Below are positions 18,701 to 25,791 of a stretch of DNA of 64,000 nucleotides, in pieces. A program made the translations under genes and the position numbers. The notes beneath the pieces are model-generated. The model did not search any database, was not told the DNA's origin, and saw only the letters and a list, made by a program, of their open reading frames with translations. Every line of letters begins with the position of its first letter. Positions within the stretch are counted from its first letter, which is position 1. The stretch comes from Oscillatoriales cyanobacterium (GTDB taxonomy: Bacteria; Cyanobacteriota; Cyanobacteriia; Cyanobacteriales; Laspinemataceae): assembly GCA_011390955.1 (NCBI GenBank), contig JAABRM010000015.1, positions 62,001-126,000 of the forward strand, read 5' to 3'.

Positions 18701-19178
18701 GGGCACCCTGATGCTGGGAACCATTGGCGAATCACAACGGATGGAAAGTACCGTGATTTCTGATGCGGTTAACTTAGCTTCACGGTTGGAAAGTTTAACC
18801 AAACTTTACGGCGCCTCGATTTTAATCAGCGAGGAAACTTGGAAAAATTTGCAAACTCCGGCCTTATATAAATGCCGATTTTTGGGGCAAGTGCAAGTCA
18901 AAGGCAAAAAACATCCCGTGGGGGTGGTAGAAATTTTTGATGGCGATCGCCCGGAAATTAAACAGCTAAAAGAAGAAACCAAAATTGACTTTGCCGAAGG
19001 GTTATCCTTGTATGAGCAAAAACAGTTTAAATCCGCGAAAAAAATCTTCCAAGATATCTTAACTCGAAATCCGGCGGATCGAGCCGCTCAATTTTATATT
19101 AGCCAATGTGAGAAAATGTCTCAAATCAAGCAGATTCCTAATGAATGGACTGGGGTGATTATTTTGGATGAGAAATAA
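15735..19178 (+). CDS. Hybrid sensor: 7TM histidine kinase, receiver and class III adenylyl cyclase
   Basis: 1147 residues. Order: signal/anchor (12-30); extracytoplasmic domain (about 35-205) resembling 7TMR-DISM extracellular domains; about seven membrane spans (210-400); coiled coil (400-430); HisKA with His443 in SHELRTPL; HATPase (NLIGNAIKF, DTGIGIP, GGTGLGLAV); receiver with phospho-acceptor Asp786 (LLDVMMPG); class III cyclase with metal-binding Asp898 (FSDIRAF) and Asp942 (KYIGDAVM). The Lys before IGD and the Asp of ISDAVNLASR are the adenine-specifying pair, so cAMP is the predicted product. A short TPR-like tail follows. It couples an external signal through His-Asp relay to cAMP synthesis. 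The gene ends convergent to phaC. Confidence 0.9.
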   Translation: MAFLMGRQRQLFLSICAFFATVLLVLLWGGMGDRLWANPTNQNQAIPLTQGWKYRWGDSPLNDAGVPIWTLKNGDVSPEEWQPLPLKQKIPKPPNVETVWVRVPLPDNVWRYASIYLRGLPYQADIYLGSKLLAKDFIPMSALREFKFDNYQYKLPILLLHYLKNKTLFFRLNVANTQSITIANYDEILIGTPSQILEDLLRKDIDNLVLGFFLLAVGIFALFILAKNKSHQEYLPFGFAAIAIALQLLVYTETIFLLIKLPILLYKIRSLSLYAIPVFFYDFYEHIFGAGYKKVIKKLWQIHAVFGVGAFGLEALNLVDGFLLRKVFYVLALVGLSVLIVHVINSSVKGDRDCRLFNVGFTILLLCAVHDIFRDAEGWYIINYTLYPWGMFMFIGCLGLILESRFSQANQQLKTYSKQLEAQNLELQKLDRLKDEFLANTSHELRTPLNGIIGLAESMIDGATGAVTDVQASNLSMIASSGRRLSQLVNDLLDFSELKHRQLKLQIKPVGLPGIIDLILQICQPLIQTKSLQLINQISRDLPPIQADENRLQQILYNLIGNAIKFTESGVVEVSAKIIPETSELSSKSSPGNPQLAITVADTGIGIPEDKLSIIFQDFEQADGSTARKYGGTGLGLAVTKQLVELHGGQIWVESTVGVGSRFTFTLPISKAEATTTGKDIPLFREKLENISKSLPWVERLVDHSGQSNLMDSNLLDRVVDLEQFPEATFQNQHFQILIVDDEPVNLQVLVNQLSVQNYKVVRASSGAEALDLIEQGFKPDLVLLDVMMPGMTGYEVCQQLRQKFPAAELPVVMLTAKNQVSDLVIGLESGANDYLTKPIFKNELLARIKTHLRLAKINIAYGRFVPYEFLQFLERESIIDVQLGDQVQKEMTILFSDIRAFTTLSEHMTPKENFDFINDYLQRVGPVIRDRHGFIDKYIGDAVMALFPQTADDALQAAIAMLEQVAKFNQEKQAQGQEAIAIGVGLHTGTLMLGTIGESQRMESTVISDAVNLASRLESLTKLYGASILISEETWKNLQTPALYKCRFLGQVQVKGKKHPVGVVEIFDGDRPEIKQLKEETKIDFAEGLSLYEQKQFKSAKKIFQDILTRNPADRAAQFYISQCEKMSQIKQIPNEWTGVIILDEK

Positions 19179-19183
19179 TTTTG

Positions 19184-19262
19184 TTGATAGTTGATGGTTG
19201 ATGGTTGATGGTTGTTGGTTGATGGTTGGTTGTTGTTGGTTGATGGTTGGTTGATGGTTGTT
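19184..19262. repeat. GT-rich heptamer array (TTGATGG/TTGTTGG)
   Basis: About eleven units of GGTTGATGGTTGTT type just after the cyclase gene. No CA-rich partner lies beside it; the next element is the palindrome at 19300-19349. Confidence 0.85.
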
Positions 19263-19299
19263 TGGTCACTTTCGTCCGTACCAGTCAACCGTTAACAAA

Positions 19300-19349
19300 T
19301 ACAGCTTGTTCAGAAATAATCCGATCTGCTTATTTCTGAACAAGCTGTA
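19300..19349. terminator. Perfect 20-base palindrome between convergent genes
   Basis: Arms 19300-19319 and 19330-19349 are exact complements (TACAGCTTGTTCAGAAATAA) with a 10-base loop. It sits between the stops of the cyclase gene and phaC, so it may stop transcription from both sides, although no strong U-tract follows. It is related to the split element at 8385-8492, so it is also a dispersed repeat. Confidence 0.6.
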
Positions 19350-19360
19350 ACTGAAAACAA

Positions 19361-20470
19361 CTAACTAAAAACGGTGTCTACGCGGCGGGCTTTCAGCCAA
19401 TCAGCAATAATTGGCGGTAAATCATGTTGAACTTTGCCACTGACATACATCCCAATATGTCCTACGGGGAAAGACTTGGCGGTATAATCTTCGCTGCCGA
19501 TATATTTTTCTAGGGCAATGGAAGATGCGGGGGGAACTAAGTGATCTTTTTCCGCATAGATATTTAACACGGGCATTCTAATGTTGCCCAAATCTACACG
19601 CTCCTCGCCAATTTTCACTTCGTTTTTAATTAGCTTATTCTGTTGGTAGAAATCCTTCATAAATTGGCGATAAGCTTCTCCCGCTTGATCCGGACTATCG
19701 AAAATCCATTTTTCCATCCGCATAAAGTTGAGCAGCTTATTTTTATCGGCCATTACTTTAGGAAAGTCCAGATATTTATCAATGCTTAATTGCCAGGGTT
19801 TCAGCATGACGAATTCTAAATTCAGGAAATCTCCGGGCATATTTCCTAACGCTTTCACCAATAAGTCTATATCGAGTGCATCAGCACCCATTGTCCCACC
19901 ACCCCAAAGGTTTAGCAGTCCATCTACATGAAAATCAATGGGAGTTACGGTTGTCACCAGATTTTTGACTTTATCGGGATGTATGGCACTGTAACAGACG
20001 CTAAATGTTCCCCCTTGGCAAATTCCTAATAGGTTAATTTTGTCTAACTTGTGGCGATCGCGCAACACATCCACGCAATTATCAATGTAACCATTAATAT
20101 AGTCATCCAAGGTTAGCCAGCGATCGGCGCGAGTCGGATATCCCCAATCAATCAGATAAATATCCAGCCCCAATTTCAGTAAATTTTGCACCAACGACCG
20201 ACCCTCTTGTAAATCCACCATATAGGGACGGTTCACCAGGGCATAAACCAACAAAACGGGAATCTCCAACGGATTTTCTACCAGAGGTTTAAAATGATAA
20301 AGGATCAGTTTATCTTCCCGATAGACTTCTTCTTTTTCCGAAAACCCAATCTGAATATCTTCTTCTCGGAGGTTCTTTAAATTTTCCAGTCCTGCCAAAA
20401 TGTTACTGGTCGTTTCCGTATATTCGTGCATAGCATCTTCTAAGCGAAGTTGCGTCAAGAATGGTAGCAT
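19361..20470 (-). CDS. phaC: Class III polyhydroxyalkanoate synthase, PhaC subunit
   Basis: 369 residues from the ATG at 20470; the frame opens eight codons earlier with TTG, but the ATG fits the family N-terminus (MLPFLTQLRLEDA). It polymerises (R)-3-hydroxybutyryl-CoA into PHB at granule surfaces together with PhaE. The lipase-like box GICQGG has the nucleophile Cys151, close to Cys149 of the Allochromatium class III enzyme. Downstream EKDHLVPP (Asp) and VGHIGMYVSG (His) complete the Cys-Asp-His triad. Length is typical for class III. It is the last gene of phaA-phaB-phaE-phaC, separated from phaE by a heptamer module. Confidence 0.96.
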   Translation of the reverse strand: MLPFLTQLRLEDAMHEYTETTSNILAGLENLKNLREEDIQIGFSEKEEVYREDKLILYHFKPLVENPLEIPVLLVYALVNRPYMVDLQEGRSLVQNLLKLGLDIYLIDWGYPTRADRWLTLDDYINGYIDNCVDVLRDRHKLDKINLLGICQGGTFSVCYSAIHPDKVKNLVTTVTPIDFHVDGLLNLWGGGTMGADALDIDLLVKALGNMPGDFLNLEFVMLKPWQLSIDKYLDFPKVMADKNKLLNFMRMEKWIFDSPDQAGEAYRQFMKDFYQQNKLIKNEVKIGEERVDLGNIRMPVLNIYAEKDHLVPPASSIALEKYIGSEDYTAKSFPVGHIGMYVSGKVQHDLPPIIADWLKARRVDTVFS

Positions 20471-20510
20471 AGTTTTTTCCGTCTTTTTCGACAAAAATCA
20501 ACAATATTTT

Positions 20511-20695
20511 TTATTTGTTAATTGTTGTTTGTTGTTTGTTGATTGTTGATTGTTATTTGTTGTTTGTTGTTTGTTGTTTGTTATTCGATATTTGTTATTA
20601 AATATTTTTCCAACAACTAACAACCAGCAACCAACAACAATAGAATCCCTACCCAACAACCAACAACCAACAACCAACAACCAACAACAATTAAC
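20511..20695. repeat. Heptamer module between phaE and phaC (GT arm then CA arm)
   Basis: GT-rich TTGTTTG/TTGATTG units (20511-20600) are followed by CCAACAA-type units (20611-20695). The arms are complementary and would pair in the pha transcript. Confidence 0.85.
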
Positions 20696-21662
20696 TCAGT
20701 TGTTTCTTGAGAGCTTTGATTTCTTTTTTCAGTTCATAAATGCTCTGATGAATTTCATCAACTTCGCTCCGAATTGGCGCATTCAGCATTTTCATATTCA
20801 GTTCCATTAACTCTTGCTGATAAACTCGGTAAGCATTGAGGGCGTTGATAAAATTACCCCGCAGTTTCAGGTTATCTTCTGACTTAAAGGCTTCGGCAAA
20901 TACATCGTCAGCTACTTGACTCCAAAGCCCTTGGAAGTCTCGCCAATTTTCGACTTTTTGCCCTTTTTCGGCTAAAGCCACTAATTTTTTCATCAAGGCA
21001 TCAAAAGAGCGAATCTGAACATCACTAATGACTACTTGATAATCCAAATTGGCTTTATAAAGTTTTGTCCAAGCATCAAAGCCATCCATCAGTTTTGCAC
21101 TCAGTTCTCGGTTTTGCCCCAAACCAGGAGCCTTGACAAAACCGCCCAAACTACGCTGATATAAATCCCAGTAAAGGTTATTTAATTCCAGCAAACCGCT
21201 GGTATCCCCTAGGCCCACTTTGCTCCAAGGTTCTAAGGATAAGCCTAAAGGAGTGCCCCAAAGTTGGCTGAAAGTTTGCATTTCTTTCATGTAAAGTTGC
21301 CATAACTGAGCCGTATCTTGGCTAGTTTTCATGGCCGACATGGGGAAATTGCCAAATTGTTGGCGCAGTTGCTCATTGTAACTATTAAGAATAGATTGCC
21401 AGTCACCGCCAGATTCAACTTTGGGTAACATATCTTTCCACGCGCTGGCGGATAGTTCGAGAAATCGCACGAATAAATCCCGGTTGTTCATAAACCGTTC
21501 GGTGGCGGTTTTGACTTCTGGTTTAGCGGCAGATACTTGTTCCGGGGTGGGGACAGCAGCCATTACGTCAAACCAGCTTTTCCACATTTGGGTTCCCATT
21601 TCGGTCCAGGTGTTGACCATTTTTGTGGCCATGTCTGTCCATTGAGCCGTTTCTTTATCCAT
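20691..21662 (-). CDS. phaE: Class III PHA synthase, PhaE subunit
   Basis: 323 residues from the ATG at 21662, which has GAGG eight bases upstream; the frame extends five codons further to a TTG. PhaE forms the active heteromer with PhaC. Family features: Trp-rich N-terminus (TWTEMGTQMWKSWFDVM), a central helical region with WQLYMKEMQ, and a C-terminal heptad-rich coiled coil (EIHQSIYELKKEIKALKKQL) common in PhaE/PhaR-type proteins. The gene stop runs into the heptamer module preceding phaC. Order and strand match co-transcription with the other pha genes. Confidence 0.93.
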   Translation of the reverse strand: MDKETAQWTDMATKMVNTWTEMGTQMWKSWFDVMAAVPTPEQVSAAKPEVKTATERFMNNRDLFVRFLELSASAWKDMLPKVESGGDWQSILNSYNEQLRQQFGNFPMSAMKTSQDTAQLWQLYMKEMQTFSQLWGTPLGLSLEPWSKVGLGDTSGLLELNNLYWDLYQRSLGGFVKAPGLGQNRELSAKLMDGFDAWTKLYKANLDYQVVISDVQIRSFDALMKKLVALAEKGQKVENWRDFQGLWSQVADDVFAEAFKSEDNLKLRGNFINALNAYRVYQQELMELNMKMLNAPIRSEVDEIHQSIYELKKEIKALKKQLS

Positions 21663-21670
21663 TGTTTTTT

Positions 21671-21771
21671 TCCTCAATTTGTTATTCGTCGTTTGTTATT
21701 AGTTATTGGTTATTTATTGGTTATTGGCTGACATAATCACGAATAACCAATAACCAATAAATAATAACAAT
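21671..21771. repeat. Heptamer module between phaB and phaE
   Basis: GT-rich TTATTGG units (about 21678-21727) are followed by complementary CCAATAA units (about 21743-21771). It is shorter and more degenerate than the other pha spacers. Confidence 0.75.
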
Positions 21772-21774
21772 TTA

Positions 21775-22524
21775 TTAAGTGTGGTGAGCGCCGTTGACTC
21801 GGAGCACTTGACCGCTGATGTAGCTGCTGGCGACCGGCGAGAGTAAGAAGGCTACCGCCCAGGCGATTTCTTCTGGTTCGCCGAAACGACCGAAGGGAAT
21901 TTCAGCGGTAATTTTTTCTTTTACTTTGTCGGGAATTTTGGCGGTCATTTCGGTGTTGATGAATCCAGGGGCGATCGCATTAGCGCGGATTTGGAAGCGA
22001 GCCCCTTCAAAGGCCAAAGATTTCATCATGCCAATCACTGCGGCTTTGGTGGCGGAGTAGTTGGTTTGGCCAAAGTTGCCCCGATCGCCGGAAATGGAAC
22101 TAATAGCAACGACGGAACCACCTTCTTTCGGGCCTTCTTTTTTCGGGTCGTTGCGATCGCGCATTTTAATAAAGAAAGGCTGGATGGTATTTTTTACCCC
22201 TTTGAGGTTGACATCGATCACCTTATCCCAATCGTCTTCGGTCAGCTTATGAAATAAGTTATCGCGGGTAATCCCTGCATTCGCCACCACCCCATACACC
22301 GGGCCGAGTTCCGCTTCAATTTTTTCCGCAGCGGCTTCCATATCCGCTAACTTAGTCACATCCGCTTTCATGGCCAGTCCGCCTGCCGGGGCTGCCCCAT
22401 CGATCACGTCCAGGCAAGCCACTTTCGCCCCTAAGTCGGTCAGCACTTTGGCGATCGTCGCCCCAATTCCTCTGGCACCACCTGTCACGACGACGACTTT
22501 ACCTTCTAATCCGAGAGATAACAT
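21775..22524 (-). CDS. phaB: Acetoacetyl-CoA reductase
   Basis: 249 residues, a classical short-chain dehydrogenase. Cofactor motif TGGARGIG at about residues 14-21, NAG at about 88-90, and catalytic Ser-Tyr-Lys (ISSISG, then NYSATKAAV). It makes (R)-3-hydroxybutyryl-CoA from acetoacetyl-CoA with NADPH, the second step of PHB synthesis. The position between phaA and phaE on the same strand supports phaB rather than the related fabG. GGAGC lies upstream of the ATG. Confidence 0.93.
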   Translation of the reverse strand: MLSLGLEGKVVVVTGGARGIGATIAKVLTDLGAKVACLDVIDGAAPAGGLAMKADVTKLADMEAAAEKIEAELGPVYGVVANAGITRDNLFHKLTEDDWDKVIDVNLKGVKNTIQPFFIKMRDRNDPKKEGPKEGGSVVAISSISGDRGNFGQTNYSATKAAVIGMMKSLAFEGARFQIRANAIAPGFINTEMTAKIPDKVKEKITAEIPFGRFGEPEEIAWAVAFLLSPVASSYISGQVLRVNGAHHT

Positions 22525-22544
22525 AATTTTTGCTCCTTTTTAGA

Positions 22545-22760
22545 TTGTTATTGGTTGTTGGTTGTTGGTTGTTTGTTGGTGGTTGTTTGTTGTTTGTTGG
22601 TGGTTGTTTGTTGATGGTTGTTTGTTGTTTGTTGATGGTTCATCCCCGATTGGCGGATTCAGGGGGGATCTTCCTTGAATAACCAATAACCAATAACCAA
22701 CAACCATCAACTAATAACCAATAACCAATAACCAACAACCATCAACTAATAACTAATAAC
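22545..22760. repeat. Heptamer module between phaA and phaB
   Basis: GT-rich GGTTGTT/GGTTGTTTGTTGATGG units (22545-22641), a unique core (about 22642-22675), then CA-rich CCAATAACCAACAACCATCAAC units to 22760. Arms are complementary, giving a predicted hairpin of more than 80 base pairs with mismatches. Confidence 0.85.
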
Positions 22761-22761
22761 C

Positions 22762-23952
22762 TTAAACCAATTCCACAGCGATCGCAGTTCCGCCGCCGGT
22801 GCCATGACAGATCGCTGCAAGACCCAGTTGTCCGCCTTCTTGTTGCAGGGCATTCACCAGGGTGACAATGATCCGGGCACCGGATGCGCCAATGGGGTGT
22901 CCGATCGCGATCGCGCCACCATAGATATTTTGTTTGTCGCGGGAAACGTTGAGATCCCGTTCCAGCAGCAGACTATTCAGGGCAAAAGCTTCATTATTTT
23001 CAATCAAGTCAAAATCCGCGATCGACTTGCCCAACTTAGCCAATAATTTCTTAGTGGCATGGACTGGATATTCGGGGAAACGCCAAGTTTCACCCCCAGC
23101 GATACTGCTGCCGAGGATCTTGGCAATAGGTTTCAGACCATATCGATCCACCGCCGCTTGAGACGCCACCACTAAAGCCGCTGCCCCATCAGAAATTTGA
23201 CTACTATTTCCAGCGGTCAAAACTCCCTCTTTATCAAAAGCGGGACGGAGTTTGCCCAGACTTTCTACGGTAGTACCGGGGCGAATCCCTTCATCCGCTG
23301 CAATAATTTCCGGGCCTTTTTTACCCTTAATCTCAACTGGGGCAATTTCCTGATTAAATTTGCCGCTGTTGGTCGCTGCTTCAGCCCGTTGTTGAGACAA
23401 GGCAGCAATTTCATCAAGCTGTGCGCGAGTCACCCCGCGATCGGCACAGAGGCGATCGACCTGATTGCCCATACCTTCCTGGGCGGTCGTATCATATAGA
23501 CCGTCATTCAGTAACAAGTCTGTTAGCTGTTCCGGTGCGCCCAATAAGAACTTATATCCCCAGCGAGCCCGGTGGGAGAGGAAAAACCCGGTTTGGGACA
23601 TGGATTCCATCCCCCCGGCTAACACCAGGTTCGCTTCTCCAGCGCGAATCGCGGTGACAGCGTTCATTACACTGAGCATCCCCGAAGAACAGACCATATT
23701 CACCGCATACCCATCAACGGTATCGGGAATTCCCGCCTTAAATGCGGCTTGACGGGGTAATAACTGTCCATGTCCCGCCTGTAGGACATTACCAAAGATA
23801 TATAAATCTAAATTTTCCGCTGCCACTCCCCCTGCTGCTAATGCGGCTTTCATCGCGTGGGCGCCTAGTTCAGCCGGGGAAAAACCGGATAGACCGCCTC
23901 CGAAGCGACCGATCGGGGTTCGTTTTGCGGAAACAATATAGGCTTCGTTCAT
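22762..23952 (-). CDS. phaA: Acetyl-CoA acetyltransferase (beta-ketothiolase)
   Basis: 396 residues, typical thiolase length. Acyl-accepting Cys88 (NMVCSSGML), His352 (AIGHPIGASG) and Cys382 (CHGTGGG) form the expected active site. It condenses two acetyl-CoA to acetoacetyl-CoA. It is the first gene of the pha operon; the order phaA-phaB-phaE-phaC puts the whole acetyl-CoA-to-PHB pathway on one strand. A 75-codon frame at 23975-24202 just upstream is not convincing as a gene. Confidence 0.95.
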   Translation of the reverse strand: MNEAYIVSAKRTPIGRFGGGLSGFSPAELGAHAMKAALAAGGVAAENLDLYIFGNVLQAGHGQLLPRQAAFKAGIPDTVDGYAVNMVCSSGMLSVMNAVTAIRAGEANLVLAGGMESMSQTGFFLSHRARWGYKFLLGAPEQLTDLLLNDGLYDTTAQEGMGNQVDRLCADRGVTRAQLDEIAALSQQRAEAATNSGKFNQEIAPVEIKGKKGPEIIAADEGIRPGTTVESLGKLRPAFDKEGVLTAGNSSQISDGAAALVVASQAAVDRYGLKPIAKILGSSIAGGETWRFPEYPVHATKKLLAKLGKSIADFDLIENNEAFALNSLLLERDLNVSRDKQNIYGGAIAIGHPIGASGARIIVTLVNALQQEGGQLGLAAICHGTGGGTAIAVELV

Positions 23953-25542
23953 AAATCCTCGCCGTGGTAAAATGCTAAGTTTCCTTACTCTGTTTAGAGT
24001 CAGGATGATGATTAAATTGAAAGTCCTGATTCGGGTTAATTTTTGTTAACTTTTTGGAATAATTTTCGCTTTTTCCCAGTTTTCCTTCAATAATATTTTG
24101 GGTTTTACATTGGAGCAACTCTTTGGCTTCAAAAATGAGTAAATTAGACTGCTTCTCCTCCGTTATCTTACTGTTTTCGTCAGCTTTTACCCATAAATAC
24201 ATTTGATCTAACCCAGACAGGTTTTTATGTGATTTCGGAGAGTGAACACATTTGACGAACTTAGTTTAACAAACTTTTTGCAAATTCGTTAAATTTTTAC
24301 TTTTTTTTAATATCTTTACGGAACCGCCCATAGCTTCAAGCATTTTCGTGGATTTATGGCTTCCATATTACCATGTCTGTTGAGAAATGCTTTGATTTTT
24401 GTTTATCAAGTTTTGTTAAGTTTTTTAATTATTTTTTAAGTTTTGCAACAAAAGAAATTAGCCGAGGAGAAAATCTATCGACCCAGGGGACTAATAAAGT
24501 TTCAGGATTGTTTCACTCACGGGTGCGATCGCCTCGGAGTCCGCCTTGAATCCCTCGATAGATCGGCAAAAATTGAGCTTTCCCGGCGCGAGGGGGCAAA
24601 AATTACTCTATGTAGTTTTTATTTAGGCTTTATTTTGTCTCTATTTAGTCTCTACTTAGTCTCTACTAGGCTGAAGCGATCGGGATATCTAAGCACCAAG
24701 ACAAAAATAATTGCATCCCTTCGTCTAGTCGGTGCAAGGGTTTCAGCGAATCAGGATGTGCAATTTATTTAGCATGACTGCTTATATATAGCAGGGTATA
24801 TAGCAGGGTATATCCCCCCTGGTGGTTGGGCAAATAATTGCTTTGATGACCGATTTAGTAGACTGCTTGCATAATTATGAAAACATCCTGCCAATCGCCA
24901 TTAAAAATAGAGTAGACTTAAACTTATGCAAGATGTATCAATGATTACAATTATTTTATACCGATCCTGTTTTGCTGGTTAGATTAAGAAATATAAACCG
25001 GATCGATCCTGACTAAATCTCTATTGTCCAGAGATTTTAGTGATGAAAGTTTGACAAAAAAACTTACCGGGTTGACAAACTAGACAGACAATGGTTTTAT
25101 CAGGTAGAAAAGCGTCCAAAACATTGGCGAAATTGCCAAAAAATGATGACATAACACCGTCAAGCCAACTAACTTTTCTGGAAATTTGTAATATTTTTTA
25201 ATATAAAATTTCCCAAAGTGATGTACAATACTAATTATCAGTAAAGGACAAGTAAATATCTTAGGACAACCTATCAAACCGCAGCGGGATAGTATATCCC
25301 CAATGAATCATCAACCCTAGGAATATCGGCAGGCTCTGCTCTCAAAGTCAAATCAGCGATTCCCTTTGGAACGCTTCGCGATCGCTTCACTGTTTCGTCA
25401 ATCACCAGCTAAATATCCTGAGAGAGTAAAACTCAAATGCTGGGAGCAGGGGGTTCTTTGTACCTAATTTGCCAAAGAATCAAAAATTGAGCATAATCGC
25501 CAGAAATATCCGACATTTTTTTTATCTGTAATAACAGTATTG
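23953..25542. other. Long stretch with no convincing gene between phaA and the pckA region
   Basis: About 1.6 kb. Frames at 23975-24202 (-), 24443-24772 (+) and 25080-25277 (-) lack recognisable domains and good ribosome sites, so I do not call them. It contains TTTAGTCTCTAC/TATTTAGTCTC short repeats near 24630-24670 and TATATAGCAGGG repeats near 24783-24812. It should hold the promoters of the pha operon (reverse) and pckA (forward), but I could not identify specific boxes. Confidence 0.6.
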
Positions 25543-25722
25543 ATGGACAATGAATTCAGCGATGTAAATAGGCAGATCCTTGTTAAAGGGCTTGAAACTG
25601 TCATAAGATTTTGCAACCAGTTGAAAATGCATCAGGTTTTCCAAACTTATGCTTACATCTCAATTGCTGGGTTAAACAGCGATCCAGTCAGCATAGAAGT
25701 GAGCGTAAATCCGGCCAAGTGA
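25543..25722 (+). CDS. Hypothetical 59-residue protein upstream of pckA
   Basis: ATG at 25543; the frame could use the TTG one codon earlier. The peptide is amphipathic without a membrane segment (ETVIRFCNQLKMHQVFQTYAY in the middle, ending SIEVSVNPAK). It ends 69 bases before pckA and on the same strand. I do not recognise it. Balanced composition makes it plausible, but no strong ribosome site is seen. Confidence 0.4.
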   Translation: MDNEFSDVNRQILVKGLETVIRFCNQLKMHQVFQTYAYISIAGLNSDPVSIEVSVNPAK

Positions 25723-25791
25723 CCCAATTAACCGGAAATTGAACTCGCGGATAATTGAGCAAAATTAATCTCTACGAATGAGGAACATATT

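Noticed and set aside
23975-24202. 75-codon reverse frame just upstream of phaA
   Set aside because: Lys/Asn-rich without recognisable domain or ribosome site; it more likely lies in the phaA leader region.
24443-24772. 109-codon + strand frame
   Set aside because: Odd composition, includes local repeats, no start signal and no recognisable family.
25080-25277. 65-codon reverse frame with hydrophobic residues
   Set aside because: AT-rich DNA often gives such frames; no ribosome site.
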